Below, in pieces: positions 42,451 through 50,696 of a stretch of 64,000 nucleotides of DNA. The stretch is taken from NCBI GenBank assembly GCA_947624385.1, contig CANQJZ010000004.1, forward strand, positions 1-64,000. Direction: 5' to 3'. The notes under the pieces are model-generated. The model worked only from the letters and a program-made list of their open reading frames with translations, was not told where the DNA came from and searched no databases. Made by a program: the position numbers and the translations under genes. The stretch's first letter is position 1, and each line of letters starts with the position of its first letter. This stretch comes from an uncultured Oscillospiraceae bacterium (GTDB lineage Bacteria > Bacillota > Clostridia > Oscillospirales > Oscillospiraceae).

Positions 42451-43554
42451 ATGAAGTTCAAAGCGTTTCTGGCAAGGAAAAATATCGAGATATCCGTACG
42501 CCGGTATCTGGTGGACGCGCTGGGCGCCATGGCCCAGGGACTGTTCTGCTCGCTGCTCATCGGCACCATATTGAACACGCTGGGCCAGCAGCTGCACATC
42601 GGGTTTCTCACCGTGACCGTGGCCAACATAAACGGCACGGACTACACCGTAGGGGGCCTTGCCTCCGCCATGGTGGGGCCGGCCATGGCCGTCGCCATCG
42701 GCTACGCCCTGCAGGCGCCGCCGCTGGTGCTGTTTTCCCTGATACCCGTTGGCATCGCCACCAACGCCATCGGCGGCGCTGGCGGTCCGCTGGCCGTGCT
42801 GGCGGTGGCCATCCTGGCGGCGGAGCTGGGCAAGGCCGTGAGCAAGGAGACAAAGGTCGATATTCTGGTGACGCCGCTGGTGACCATTCTGGCCGGTCTG
42901 GGCGTGGCCTGGCTGATCGCGGCGCCCATTGGCAGGGCCGCCAGCTGGTGTGGCAGGGTCATCATGCTCGCCACGCGGCTGCAGCCGTTCTGGATGGGCA
43001 TCGTCGTGTCCGTGGTGGTGGGCGTGCTGCTGACGCTGCCGGTGTCCTCGGCGGCCATATGCGCCGCTCTGAGCCTGACCGGCCTTGCCGGCGGCGCGGC
43101 GCTGGCCGGCTGCTGCGCCAATATGATCGGCTTCGCCGTCATGAGCTTTCGGGAGAACCGCTGGGGCGGGCTGGTCAGTCAGGGCCTGGGCACCAGCATG
43201 CTCCAAATGGGCAACATCGTCAAAAATCCCCGGATATGGCTGCCGGCCATCGTCACCAGCGCCATCACCGGTCCCATTGCTACCTGCGTGTTCAAGCTGG
43301 AGATGAACGGCGCGGCAGTGAACGCCGGCATGGGCACCTGCGGCCTGTGCGGGCCCATTGGCGTGTGGACCGGCTGGGTGACCCCCTCGGAGGCCGCCGT
43401 GGCCAACGGCGCCGCCGCCATCGTCCCGGGCGTTATAGATTGGCTGGGTCTGGCGCTGGTGTGCTTCGTTCTGCCGGGGCTTTTATGCTGGGCGCTGGGC
43501 CTTGTGTGCCGCAGGCTGGGCTGGATACGGGAGGGGGACCTGACGCTGGAGTGA
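42451..43554 (+). CDS. PTS IIC-type membrane permease (PTS_EIIC_2 family)
   Basis: A 367-residue integral membrane protein with about nine or ten hydrophobic segments and repeated glycine-rich turns (NAIGGAGGPLAVLAVA, GTCGLCGPIGVWTGW). It matches the stand-alone PTS_EIIC_2 permeases of Bacillota. No IIA, IIB or HPr domain is present or adjacent, so phosphotransfer coupling is unproven. GGGGAGG precedes the start. It lies 46 nt after the activase gene and may be co-transcribed. Confidence 0.8.
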   Translation: MKFKAFLARKNIEISVRRYLVDALGAMAQGLFCSLLIGTILNTLGQQLHIGFLTVTVANINGTDYTVGGLASAMVGPAMAVAIGYALQAPPLVLFSLIPVGIATNAIGGAGGPLAVLAVAILAAELGKAVSKETKVDILVTPLVTILAGLGVAWLIAAPIGRAASWCGRVIMLATRLQPFWMGIVVSVVVGVLLTLPVSSAAICAALSLTGLAGGAALAGCCANMIGFAVMSFRENRWGGLVSQGLGTSMLQMGNIVKNPRIWLPAIVTSAITGPIATCVFKLEMNGAAVNAGMGTCGLCGPIGVWTGWVTPSEAAVANGAAAIVPGVIDWLGLALVCFVLPGLLCWALGLVCRRLGWIREGDLTLE

Positions 43555-43571
43555 GCGACGCGCCATAATTC

Positions 43572-43601
43572 TTGACATATCCGTCCGGCTTGGACTATAA
43601 T
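43572..43601 (+). promoter_or_regulatory. Promoter of the Mn2+ riboswitch transcript
   Basis: Consensus TTGACA (43572-43577), 18-nt spacer, consensus TATAAT (43596-43601), immediately before the aptamer. Confidence 0.85.
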
Positions 43602-43608
43602 ATGAACT

Positions 43609-43749
43609 GTAAGAGGGAGTAGTTTGCGCGGGGCTTATCCCCGCGTCCGGCGGCTCGTCAGTACGGTCCCATGGGACCCGGGCCGCCGCAGAAGACGGTT
43701 CTGAAACGAGACTTTTACCGCGTCCAGTCATGCGGTAAAAGTCTTTTTT
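43609..43749 (+). promoter_or_regulatory. yybP-ykoY (Mn2+) riboswitch with intrinsic terminator
   Basis: The conserved elements are in order: AGGGAGTAG, TCGTCAGTACGG, a GC-rich arm and ACGGTTCTGAAACGAGACTTTTAC. P1 pairs GTAAGAG (43609-43615) with CTTTTAC (43712-43718). A perfect 12-bp terminator stem GACTTTTACCGC / GCGGTAAAAGTC (43710-43721 with 43732-43743) plus TTTTTT uses the same 3' strand. Binding of Mn2+ should stabilise P1 and allow readthrough, the usual ON mode. It controls the permease at 43771. Confidence 0.92.
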
Positions 43750-43770
43750 GATGACGGAAGGAGTTTGCTT

Positions 43771-45039
43771 ATGTCCGTATTGGCCCTGGTCCTGTTCATC
43801 CTCACCTACTGCCTGATGATCGCACTGCCCAAATTCCGGCCCTGGGTGGCCCTGTCCAGCGCGGCGCTGTATGTGATACTGGGCTTCGTGTCCCCCGCCG
43901 GGCTGGGCGACGCCATCGACTGGAACGTGCTGATGATGCTGTCCGGCACCATGGGCACGGTGAGCCTGTTCATCGAGTCGCGCATGCCCAACCGGATGGC
44001 GGAGGTATTGCTCGCCAAGACGCCAAACGTCATGTGGGTGGCGGTGGCCATGAGCCTGTTCGCCGGGGTGGTCTCCGCCTTCGTGGACAATGTGGCGACG
44101 GTGCTCATGCTGGCGCCGGTGGGCCTCGCCATCGCGAAAAAGCTGAACACCAGCCCCGTGCCGCTTTTAATCTGCATCGCCGTAAGCTCCAATCTGCAGG
44201 GGGCGGCCACCCTGGTGGGCGACACCACCAGTATCATGCTGGGCGGCTACGCGGACATGGACTTTCTGGACTTCTTCTTCATGGACGGCAGGTTCAGCAT
44301 CTTCTGGGCCGTGGAGCTGGGCGCGCTGGTGACGGTGCCCATCATCATGTGGATGTTCCGGGACCAGCGCTCGCCTGTCAGCATCCCGGACAGGACCGAG
44401 GTCACGAACTACGTGCCTACATACCTGCTGCTGGGTACGGTGCTGCTGCTGATCGCCGCGTCCTTCATCCCCGGCAAGCCCACCATTACCAACGGCCTTA
44501 TCTGCATCGGCGTGTTTCTGGTGGGGGCGGTCCACTCCCGGCTGCGGGAGAAGAGCTGGCACAACGTGAAGGCCGCGTTTTTGGAGATCGACTACCAGAC
44601 CCTTTTGCTGCTGGCGGGGCTGTTCGTGGTCATCGCGGGCATCACGGCCGGCGGCGTCATCGATGCCATCGCGGCCCTGTTCGTCCGGGTGGGCGGCAGC
44701 AACCTGTTCGTCATGTACTCCATCATCGTGTGGGGCTCGGTGCTGTTCTCCGCGTTCGTGGACAATATACCCTATGTGGCCACCATGCTGCCTGTGGTCA
44801 CCGGCATCGCCGCCAGCATGGACTGCTCGCCCATTTTGCTGTACTTCGGGCTGCTCACCGGCGCGACCCTGGGGGGCAACATCACCCCCATCGGTGCGTC
44901 CGCCAATATCACCGCCATCGGCATTTTGCGCCGCCAGGGCTACGAGGTCAGCACCAGGGACTTCATGCGCGTGGGCGTGCCCTTCACCCTGGCCGCGGTC
45001 ATGACCGGGTATCTTTTCTGCTGGTTCGTGTGGAAATGA
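43771..45039 (+). CDS. Ion permease of the ArsB/NhaD (ion transporter) superfamily, probable Mn2+-responsive
   Basis: A 422-residue protein with about eleven membrane segments. Two inverted halves each carry the superfamily motif: VSAFVDNVATVLMLAPVG near residue 108 and FSAFVDNIPYVATMLPV near residue 330. ITPIGASANITAIGIL near residue 375 is also typical. Members move arsenite, citrate or sodium. The only control seen is the yybP-ykoY riboswitch directly upstream, whose usual targets are Mn2+ exporters, so metal efflux is inferred. The start at 43771 follows GGAAGGAG; a TTG two codons earlier overlaps the spacing. Confidence 0.85.
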   Translation: MSVLALVLFILTYCLMIALPKFRPWVALSSAALYVILGFVSPAGLGDAIDWNVLMMLSGTMGTVSLFIESRMPNRMAEVLLAKTPNVMWVAVAMSLFAGVVSAFVDNVATVLMLAPVGLAIAKKLNTSPVPLLICIAVSSNLQGAATLVGDTTSIMLGGYADMDFLDFFFMDGRFSIFWAVELGALVTVPIIMWMFRDQRSPVSIPDRTEVTNYVPTYLLLGTVLLLIAASFIPGKPTITNGLICIGVFLVGAVHSRLREKSWHNVKAAFLEIDYQTLLLLAGLFVVIAGITAGGVIDAIAALFVRVGGSNLFVMYSIIVWGSVLFSAFVDNIPYVATMLPVVTGIAASMDCSPILLYFGLLTGATLGGNITPIGASANITAIGILRRQGYEVSTRDFMRVGVPFTLAAVMTGYLFCWFVWK

Positions 45040-45124
45040 ACGGCTGACACCGGCGGGCAGCGAAAGTCAGGACACGGCGCGTCTTTTCCGCTACACTGTG
45101 TCCAGCACGGAAGGAGGCGGAGCC

Positions 45125-45997
45125 ATGGACTGGGCCACCGGCATCCAGCGGGCACTGGACTACATCGAATCGCACCTGACGGCGGGTGACCTGGACTACG
45201 GCGAGATCGCACGGCAGGCGGCCTGTTCCCCCTTCTACTTCCAGCGCATTTTCGGGGCGCTGTGCGGCATGAGCCTGGGGGAATACATTCGGGCCCGGCG
45301 GCTGACCCTTGCCGGCAGGGAGCTGGCCGCCGGGGGCGCAAAGGTGCTGGACACGGCGCTGAAGTACGGCTATGAGAGCCCGGAGAGCTTTGCCCGCGCC
45401 TTCGCCCGCTTCCACGGCGTGACCCCCTCGGAGGCCAGACGGGACGGCTCCCGGCTGCGGTCCTTCTCCCCGCTTTCCGTGCGACTAACACTGAAAGGCG
45501 GTACGATCATGGACTATAAGATCGTGGACAAACCCGGCTTCACCCTTTTGGAAAAGGTGGAGCGCCACACCATCGCGGACAGGGAGAACCTGAACACCAT
45601 CCCGGACTTCTGGACCCGGGCCCAGGCCGACGGGACCATCGAAAAGCTCCTGGCGCTGGCCTCGGACAGATCCTGTGTGCTGGGCGTCTGCTACGGCAAT
45701 CAGCCCACGGACGACAAGACCTTCGACTACGCCATCGCGGTCCAAGCAGACCCGGAGACCCCCGTCCCGGAGGGCTTTCGGCGCACCGCTATCCCTGCGC
45801 GGACCTGGGCGGTGTTCGACTGCGCCGGTCCCATGCCGGACGCCATCCAAGCTCTCTGGCATCGGATCATCACGGAGTTCTTCCCCGGCTCCGCCTACGA
45901 GCCCACCTGTGAGCTGGACATGGAGGCATACCCCGACGGGGACATGACGAGCGAGGACTATCACAGCCAGATCTGGGTCCCCATCACCAGAAAATAA
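45125..45997 (+). CDS. AraC family regulator with GyrI-like effector domain
   Basis: A 290-residue regulator. Residues 1-110 hold two AraC helix-turn-helix motifs (YGEIARQAACSPFYFQRIF and LDTALKYGYESPESFARAF). Residues 130-290 form a GyrI-like small-molecule-binding domain, as in Rob and many multidrug regulators. The start at 45125 follows AAGGAGG. A GGACAC..GTGTCC inverted pair 40-70 nt upstream could be an operator. It has no adjacent target except the permease upstream. A strong terminator follows. Confidence 0.9.
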   Translation: MDWATGIQRALDYIESHLTAGDLDYGEIARQAACSPFYFQRIFGALCGMSLGEYIRARRLTLAGRELAAGGAKVLDTALKYGYESPESFARAFARFHGVTPSEARRDGSRLRSFSPLSVRLTLKGGTIMDYKIVDKPGFTLLEKVERHTIADRENLNTIPDFWTRAQADGTIEKLLALASDRSCVLGVCYGNQPTDDKTFDYAIAVQADPETPVPEGFRRTAIPARTWAVFDCAGPMPDAIQALWHRIITEFFPGSAYEPTCELDMEAYPDGDMTSEDYHSQIWVPITRK

Positions 45998-46002
45998 AAA
46001 AC

Positions 46003-46039
46003 GGAGGCACGGTCGCTTGACCATGCCTCCTTGATTTTA
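46003..46039. terminator. Terminator after the AraC-type regulator
   Basis: GGAGGCA-C-GGTC-GCTT-GACC-A-TGCCTCC followed by TTGATTTTA on the plus strand. On the minus strand GTTTTTTATTTT follows, so it also serves the gene at 46046. Confidence 0.85.
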
Positions 46040-46045
46040 CCGCCC

Positions 46046-46333
46046 TCAAAGCTCCGCACGGAGCTCAAATTCCCGGGCCTGACGGCGCTTTCGGTCGTGG
46101 GTATAGTACACCGCCACGCCCAGCGCGGCCAGCGTCAGCACAAAGTGCAGCGCACAGCACTCCCGCGCCGTGGGCAGTCCGCCCAGGGGCACCGCGTCCT
46201 CCCGGACCACCACTTCTTCCGTTATCGTATAGCCCTTGTCCGGCTCTTCCGCGGCCAGCGCCGTGACGCCCAGCGCGCCAAAGGCCAGCACGAAAGCCAG
46301 CGCCAGCGCCAACAACCGTCTTGTCCTGTTCAT
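46046..46333 (-). CDS. Small exported or membrane protein of unknown function
   Basis: About 95 residues. A signal peptide (residues 1-27, cleavage after ALA) and a hydrophobic segment (FVLTLAALGVAVYYT, near residue 70) are followed by a basic tail. So it is probably a single-pass membrane protein with a 40-residue outer loop. No family is recognised. The start is uncertain: the ATG at 46333 lies 12 nt after GGGAGG, and two ATGs closer to the site are possible. Last of three minus-strand genes. Confidence 0.55.
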   Translation of the reverse strand: MNRTRRLLALALAFVLAFGALGVTALAAEEPDKGYTITEEVVVREDAVPLGGLPTARECCALHFVLTLAALGVAVYYTHDRKRRQAREFELRAEL

Positions 46334-46406
46334 GATACCCATCATCCTCCCGGTCCGCCAATGGCGGTCTCCATGATAGTAAGACGGGCAAAGGCGCAAA
46401 AACGGC

Positions 46407-46634
46407 TCACTTTTCCGAAAAATTTTCAAAATCTGTATACCGCTTGCTCATCGCCCCGTAGCGGAAGCGGGCCATCTCGTTCTTGGCCAGCACGTCCGCC
46501 TCGCTGCCCCGGTACTGGCAGCGGATGCAGTAATACTCTTGTTTATCCTTGTCGTAGAACATGTCGATGTCCAGGTCCCGCATGAAGCAGGACGGGCAGC
46601 GGTAGTTCAGTCTGCCCTTTCCAGCTTGAGCCAT
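46407..46634 (-). CDS. Small zinc-ribbon protein
   Basis: 75 residues with CPSC near residue 13 and CIRC near residue 36, the spacing of a zinc ribbon. The remainder is charged, without membrane segments. Function unknown. AAGGAGG lies 10 nt before the ATG at 46634, and the gene overlaps the end of the large upstream gene by 28 nt, so the two are coupled. Confidence 0.7.
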   Translation of the reverse strand: MAQAGKGRLNYRCPSCFMRDLDIDMFYDKDKQEYYCIRCQYRGSEADVLAKNEMARFRYGAMSKRYTDFENFSEK

Positions 46635-48445
46635 GTGCTGAACGCCTCCTTTTCTTTCAGGGTACCCGTATAGCCCAGGGTGAACATGGGACTGAAGGCG
46701 TAGCCCTCCCGGACGTAGCCCGTCTTGTCCCGGCCATCGCAGGTCATGGTCACCTTCGTCTTGATGGGCGGCAGGGTGCAGTTGGCTTCATCCGCCCCGG
46801 CCAGGGACGCCTCCCGACACCGGTAGGCATAGGGGATGATCTCTTTCTGCTGCCCAGCCTGCACCGCCAGGGTCAGGCTCGTCATATCCTCCGGGTACTC
46901 GGTGGTGCCGTAGCACGCCACCATGTACTCGTTGACGGTGACAGCCGCGGCAGGGTCGCTCATGGACAGCACTCGCCGCTCGATCTTGACCTGGCCCGTG
47001 CCCTCCGGGAAGGTGAGCACCGTCTGCAATTTTACGGTCAGGTCGGAAAACTCGATCTCCACCGGGTCCAATGTCAGCACCCTGTCGCTGCCTTCTTGCG
47101 AGAAATGGCCGTGGGTGCGGCAAAGGCACAGGTCCACTTCCTCCCCGTTGTGGCATATCTTGGCGCTGCGTATGGTCCCCTCCCCGGCGTAGTGGGTGAA
47201 GTACCCGGCACGGTATTTCTCCTGAATGAGAAACGGGTAGCTGGCGTCCTGGACATGGGCCGTGCCGATGCCCACGGGCCACTCCAGCTTGGCCACGTAT
47301 GGCCGCAGGTCCACGATAGCCCCGCCCTGGTCCATGTTCACGCACACACGCATGTACGGGTCGCAGTACCAGAAAAGCTGCTTGTCGCTGCCGTACAAAA
47401 TATCCCGCCACAGGGCGCACTCCGGCTCGGTGTAGTGCTTATTCTCCCGGTAAAAGTCCGCGAACTCGCTCATGGTCATGTCCGTGAGCTTGCCCTCTTT
47501 TTTGAGCTTGCCATAGTACGCGCACCCGTCCTCGTAGGACTTCTTCAGCAGCTCGTATGGCGCCTCCCACCGGCCCATCTTGTTCATCCAGCCGGGACCG
47601 ACGAACATCATGTTATAGGCATAGCCGTTGTTGAACTTCGCCAGATACCGGTACTGGTCGATGAGGTTATAGAGGTACGGGTATTCCCATGTCTTTGTGT
47701 CGTAGATCATGCCCCGCAGAACGTTTTGCGGGTGGGTGCCAAAGTTGGAGCCGTTGCCGTCGTAGCAGGCCAGCAGGTCCCGGCTCAGGTGGGGTATAGC
47801 CACGATGCCGCTGTCCTCCGCCTCGTTGGCGGCGGGCGCGTGGGTATTCTGCTTCGAGGGTATCCATGGGGCCCAGGGCCCGCCGTCCATGAAGGTGTAC
47901 CAGGAATTGTTGCAGGTGTGGTAGGCCTTGGGGCCTTCCTCCCAGCAGGTTGCCACGGCGCACTTGACGGACGGGTACTCCGCTTTGATGAAGTTAATGA
48001 GGTCCGCGTCCATGTAGTAGGACCCGGTGGACTCGGGGTAAAAGCCGAACCGGTCGTAAAACTTGCCGAACACATCCCGGACGATGGTCTTCTTTTCCTC
48101 CATGGAGAACATCCAGATGCAGAAATCCTTTGTCTGGTACTTCTCCCGGAACTGCTCGCAGGGCAGCCCCAGCAGGCTCAGAGATATCTCGTCGCCGTAC
48201 TTTTCGTGGTGCTCCTTTGCGATGGCCACGGCCTCGTCGTTGAAGAGGCTGGCGTAGGTCATTTGGATGGTGGTCTTGAGCCCGTTTTTGTGGGCGATGG
48301 CCTGTTGTGTCTTGAAGATGTCCAGGCTTTCGGTCAACAGCGCCCCGCGGCCGATGTCCTCCGCCTTACCCTGGCCCGTGACCTTCTCGGCGTACTCCGG
48401 CACCATCTCCGGCCGGTGGACGATGTTGACGATGAACCGATCCAT
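46607..48445 (-). CDS. Large protein of unknown function, possibly carbohydrate-active
   Basis: 612 residues, cytosolic (no signal peptide). I do not recognise the family with certainty. The first 350 residues have alternating hydrophobic strands and aromatic/acid patches (STGSYYMDADLIN, HTCNNSWYTFMDGGPWAPW) suggestive of a TIM-barrel carbohydrate enzyme. The last 250 look beta-rich. AAAGGAG precedes the ATG at 48445. It is divergent from a GH42 beta-galactosidase across 99 nt, which supports a sugar role. A minus-strand TTGATA..TATTAT pair (48510-48483) could be its promoter. Confidence 0.65.
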   Translation of the reverse strand: MDRFIVNIVHRPEMVPEYAEKVTGQGKAEDIGRGALLTESLDIFKTQQAIAHKNGLKTTIQMTYASLFNDEAVAIAKEHHEKYGDEISLSLLGLPCEQFREKYQTKDFCIWMFSMEEKKTIVRDVFGKFYDRFGFYPESTGSYYMDADLINFIKAEYPSVKCAVATCWEEGPKAYHTCNNSWYTFMDGGPWAPWIPSKQNTHAPAANEAEDSGIVAIPHLSRDLLACYDGNGSNFGTHPQNVLRGMIYDTKTWEYPYLYNLIDQYRYLAKFNNGYAYNMMFVGPGWMNKMGRWEAPYELLKKSYEDGCAYYGKLKKEGKLTDMTMSEFADFYRENKHYTEPECALWRDILYGSDKQLFWYCDPYMRVCVNMDQGGAIVDLRPYVAKLEWPVGIGTAHVQDASYPFLIQEKYRAGYFTHYAGEGTIRSAKICHNGEEVDLCLCRTHGHFSQEGSDRVLTLDPVEIEFSDLTVKLQTVLTFPEGTGQVKIERRVLSMSDPAAAVTVNEYMVACYGTTEYPEDMTSLTLAVQAGQQKEIIPYAYRCREASLAGADEANCTLPPIKTKVTMTCDGRDKTGYVREGYAFSPMFTLGYTGTLKEKEAFSTWLKLERAD

Positions 48446-48544
48446 AGACAGTCTCTCCTTTCATCTTGGGAATATCTGGTGTATAATAAAGTCCTACCAT
48501 GTTATATCAACAAATCATTCACTCGTCAAGCGGAGGGTTTGCCA

Positions 48545-50554
48545 ATGACAGAAAAATTGCTGTACGGCGCGGCCTATTACGCCGAGTACATGCCCGTGGA
48601 GCGTATCGACAGGGACATGCAAATGCTCGCGGACGCGGGCTTTAACGTGATACGCGTGGCGGAGTCAGCATGGAGCACCTGGGAGCCGCGGGACGGCCAG
48701 TTCGACTTCTCCCTTTTGCTGCGGGTGCTGGACGGGGCGCAAAAGCACGGCATCAGCGTCATCGTGGGCACGCCCACCTACGCCATACCCCCATGGCTGG
48801 CCAACAAATACCCGGACATTTTATCCGACACCCACGCCGGCCCATGCCGCTACGGCCCCAGGCAGAATTTCGACATCACCCACCCCGGCTACCGCTTCCA
48901 CGCCGAGCGCATCATCCGAAAGCTGGCGGAGGCGGTCAGCGGCCACCCAAGCGTGATTGGCTGGCAGCTGGACAACGAGACAAAGCCATACGACACCTGC
49001 TCGCCCCGGGCTCAGTCGCTGTTTAAGGACTGGCTCAAGGACCGTTTCGGCACGGTAGAGGCGCTCAATCAGGCCATGGGCCTTGCCTACTGGTCCAACT
49101 CTCTGGGCAGCTGGGACGATCTGCCCGACGTGCGCGGGACCATCAACGCCAGCCTGGGCGCGGAATACCAGGCGTTCCAGCGCCATCTGGTGACGGAATT
49201 TCTGCTGTGGCAGCGGTCCATTCTGGACCAGTACAGGCGCCCGGACCAGTTCGTCACCCACAATTTCGACTACGCCTGGCGGGGCTATTCCTACGGCTAC
49301 CAGCCGGACGTGGACCAGTTCGACGCCGCCGCGGCCGTGACCGTGGCCGGGTGCGACATCTATCACCCCGGCGCGGTTAATCTGACCGGCGCGGAGATCG
49401 CCTTCGGCGGCAACGTGGCAAGGGGGCTTAAAAAGTCCAATTACATCGTCCTGGAGACGCAGGCCCAGGGCCCCTTTGGCCGGCTGCCCTACCCCGGCCA
49501 GCTGCGCTTGCAGGCCCTCAGCCACTTAGCCTCCGGCGCGGACGGCATAGAATACTGGCACTGGCACAGCATCCACAACGCCATAGAGAGCTACTGGAAA
49601 GGCGTTTTGAGCCACGACCTGGCTCCCAACGAGACATACCGGGCGTGCGCCGCCATCGGCGCGGAGCTCAAAGCCCTGTCCCCTCACCTGCTGCACCTGC
49701 AAAAGCGCTCTCACGTGGCCGTGATGGTCAGCAACCGGTCCCAGACGGGCCTGCAGTGGTTCCCCGCCGCGCCCATGAACACCCAGCCAAAGCGGGACTA
49801 CAGCGACTATCTGCGCTGGCTGTGCGACAGTCTCTACCGCCTGAACGTGGAATATGACATCATTTCCGACGCAGAGCGGGACTTCTCCCGCTATGACCTT
49901 CTGGTCCTGCCCTGCCTGTACGCCGCGCCCGAGGACCTGCTGCGGGCGGTGGACGGCTACGTGCGCCAGGGCGGGCACATTCTGGTCACGTTCCGCACGG
50001 GCTTTGCGGACGAAAACCTGAAAATTTACCACGACGCCCAGCCCCATATGCTCACGGACTGCCTGGGGCTGACCTACGACCGGTTCACCTACCCCGAACC
50101 GGGCACAGAGCTTGCCTCCGACAGCATAAAATTGCCCGCGCACGTGGCGGTGACGGACTGGATGGAGCTTTTGGAGCTGCGCGGCGCCGAGGCGCTGTGT
50201 ACGTATCAGCACCCGGTGTGGGGCGGCGTGCCCGCCGTGACAACGCACGGATATGGAGCCGGTCAGGCCGCCTATCTGGCCGCGTACTTTGACCCGGCGG
50301 GTCTGGATGCGGTGCTGGAAGCGTTGCTGCCCCGGCTGGGGGTAAGCGTGCCAAATGAGCGCTTCCCCCTCGTCGTCCGCCGGGGGACGAGCGCAAAAGG
50401 GCGTGAGATCGTGTTTACCATGAACTTCTCCGGCCAGAGCGTGACCGTGGAAAAGCACCCCGCCGGGACGTTCCTGCCGGAGGGCGAGACGATCGGCGAA
50501 AACGTGCCGTTCACGCTCCCCGCATGGGGCGTGCGTGTGATGGAACTGGCCTGA
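48545..50554 (+). CDS. Beta-galactosidase, glycoside hydrolase family 42
   Basis: Releases terminal beta-galactose from oligosaccharides. 669 residues, cytosolic. The barrel begins YGAAYYAEYMPVERIDRD, and ESAWSTWEP and QNFDITHPGYR are typical of GH42. The acid/base Glu is in GWQLDNET (near residue 145) and the nucleophile Glu in VLETQAQGP (near residue 304). A trimerisation domain (LLVLPCLYAAPEDLL) and a small beta C-terminal domain follow. GGAGG precedes the ATG at 48545. It is divergent from the unknown protein at 46607. Confidence 0.93.
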   Translation: MTEKLLYGAAYYAEYMPVERIDRDMQMLADAGFNVIRVAESAWSTWEPRDGQFDFSLLLRVLDGAQKHGISVIVGTPTYAIPPWLANKYPDILSDTHAGPCRYGPRQNFDITHPGYRFHAERIIRKLAEAVSGHPSVIGWQLDNETKPYDTCSPRAQSLFKDWLKDRFGTVEALNQAMGLAYWSNSLGSWDDLPDVRGTINASLGAEYQAFQRHLVTEFLLWQRSILDQYRRPDQFVTHNFDYAWRGYSYGYQPDVDQFDAAAAVTVAGCDIYHPGAVNLTGAEIAFGGNVARGLKKSNYIVLETQAQGPFGRLPYPGQLRLQALSHLASGADGIEYWHWHSIHNAIESYWKGVLSHDLAPNETYRACAAIGAELKALSPHLLHLQKRSHVAVMVSNRSQTGLQWFPAAPMNTQPKRDYSDYLRWLCDSLYRLNVEYDIISDAERDFSRYDLLVLPCLYAAPEDLLRAVDGYVRQGGHILVTFRTGFADENLKIYHDAQPHMLTDCLGLTYDRFTYPEPGTELASDSIKLPAHVAVTDWMELLELRGAEALCTYQHPVWGGVPAVTTHGYGAGQAAYLAAYFDPAGLDAVLEALLPRLGVSVPNERFPLVVRRGTSAKGREIVFTMNFSGQSVTVEKHPAGTFLPEGETIGENVPFTLPAWGVRVMELA

Positions 50555-50618
50555 CGAGAGGCGCAGACAGTACAACGAACCGCGTCACCGGGACGCTTGT
50601 TTTTGGCGAAAATCCCTC

Positions 50619-50648
50619 TTGTGCGCATTGGCGGGGACAGTGTACAAT
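50619..50648 (+). promoter_or_regulatory. Promoter of the ParB-like/BMP operon
   Basis: TTGTGC (50619-50624), 18-nt spacer, TACAAT (50643-50648), 49 nt before the start. Confidence 0.55.
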
Positions 50649-50696
50649 GCGCGGTGAACGGAAGGCCTCGACAGGCCAGGCCAGAAAGGAAATCCC

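Noticed and set aside
42451..43554. Complete PTS sugar system
   Set aside because: No IIA, IIB, HPr or EI gene lies nearby; only the IIC-like permease is present.
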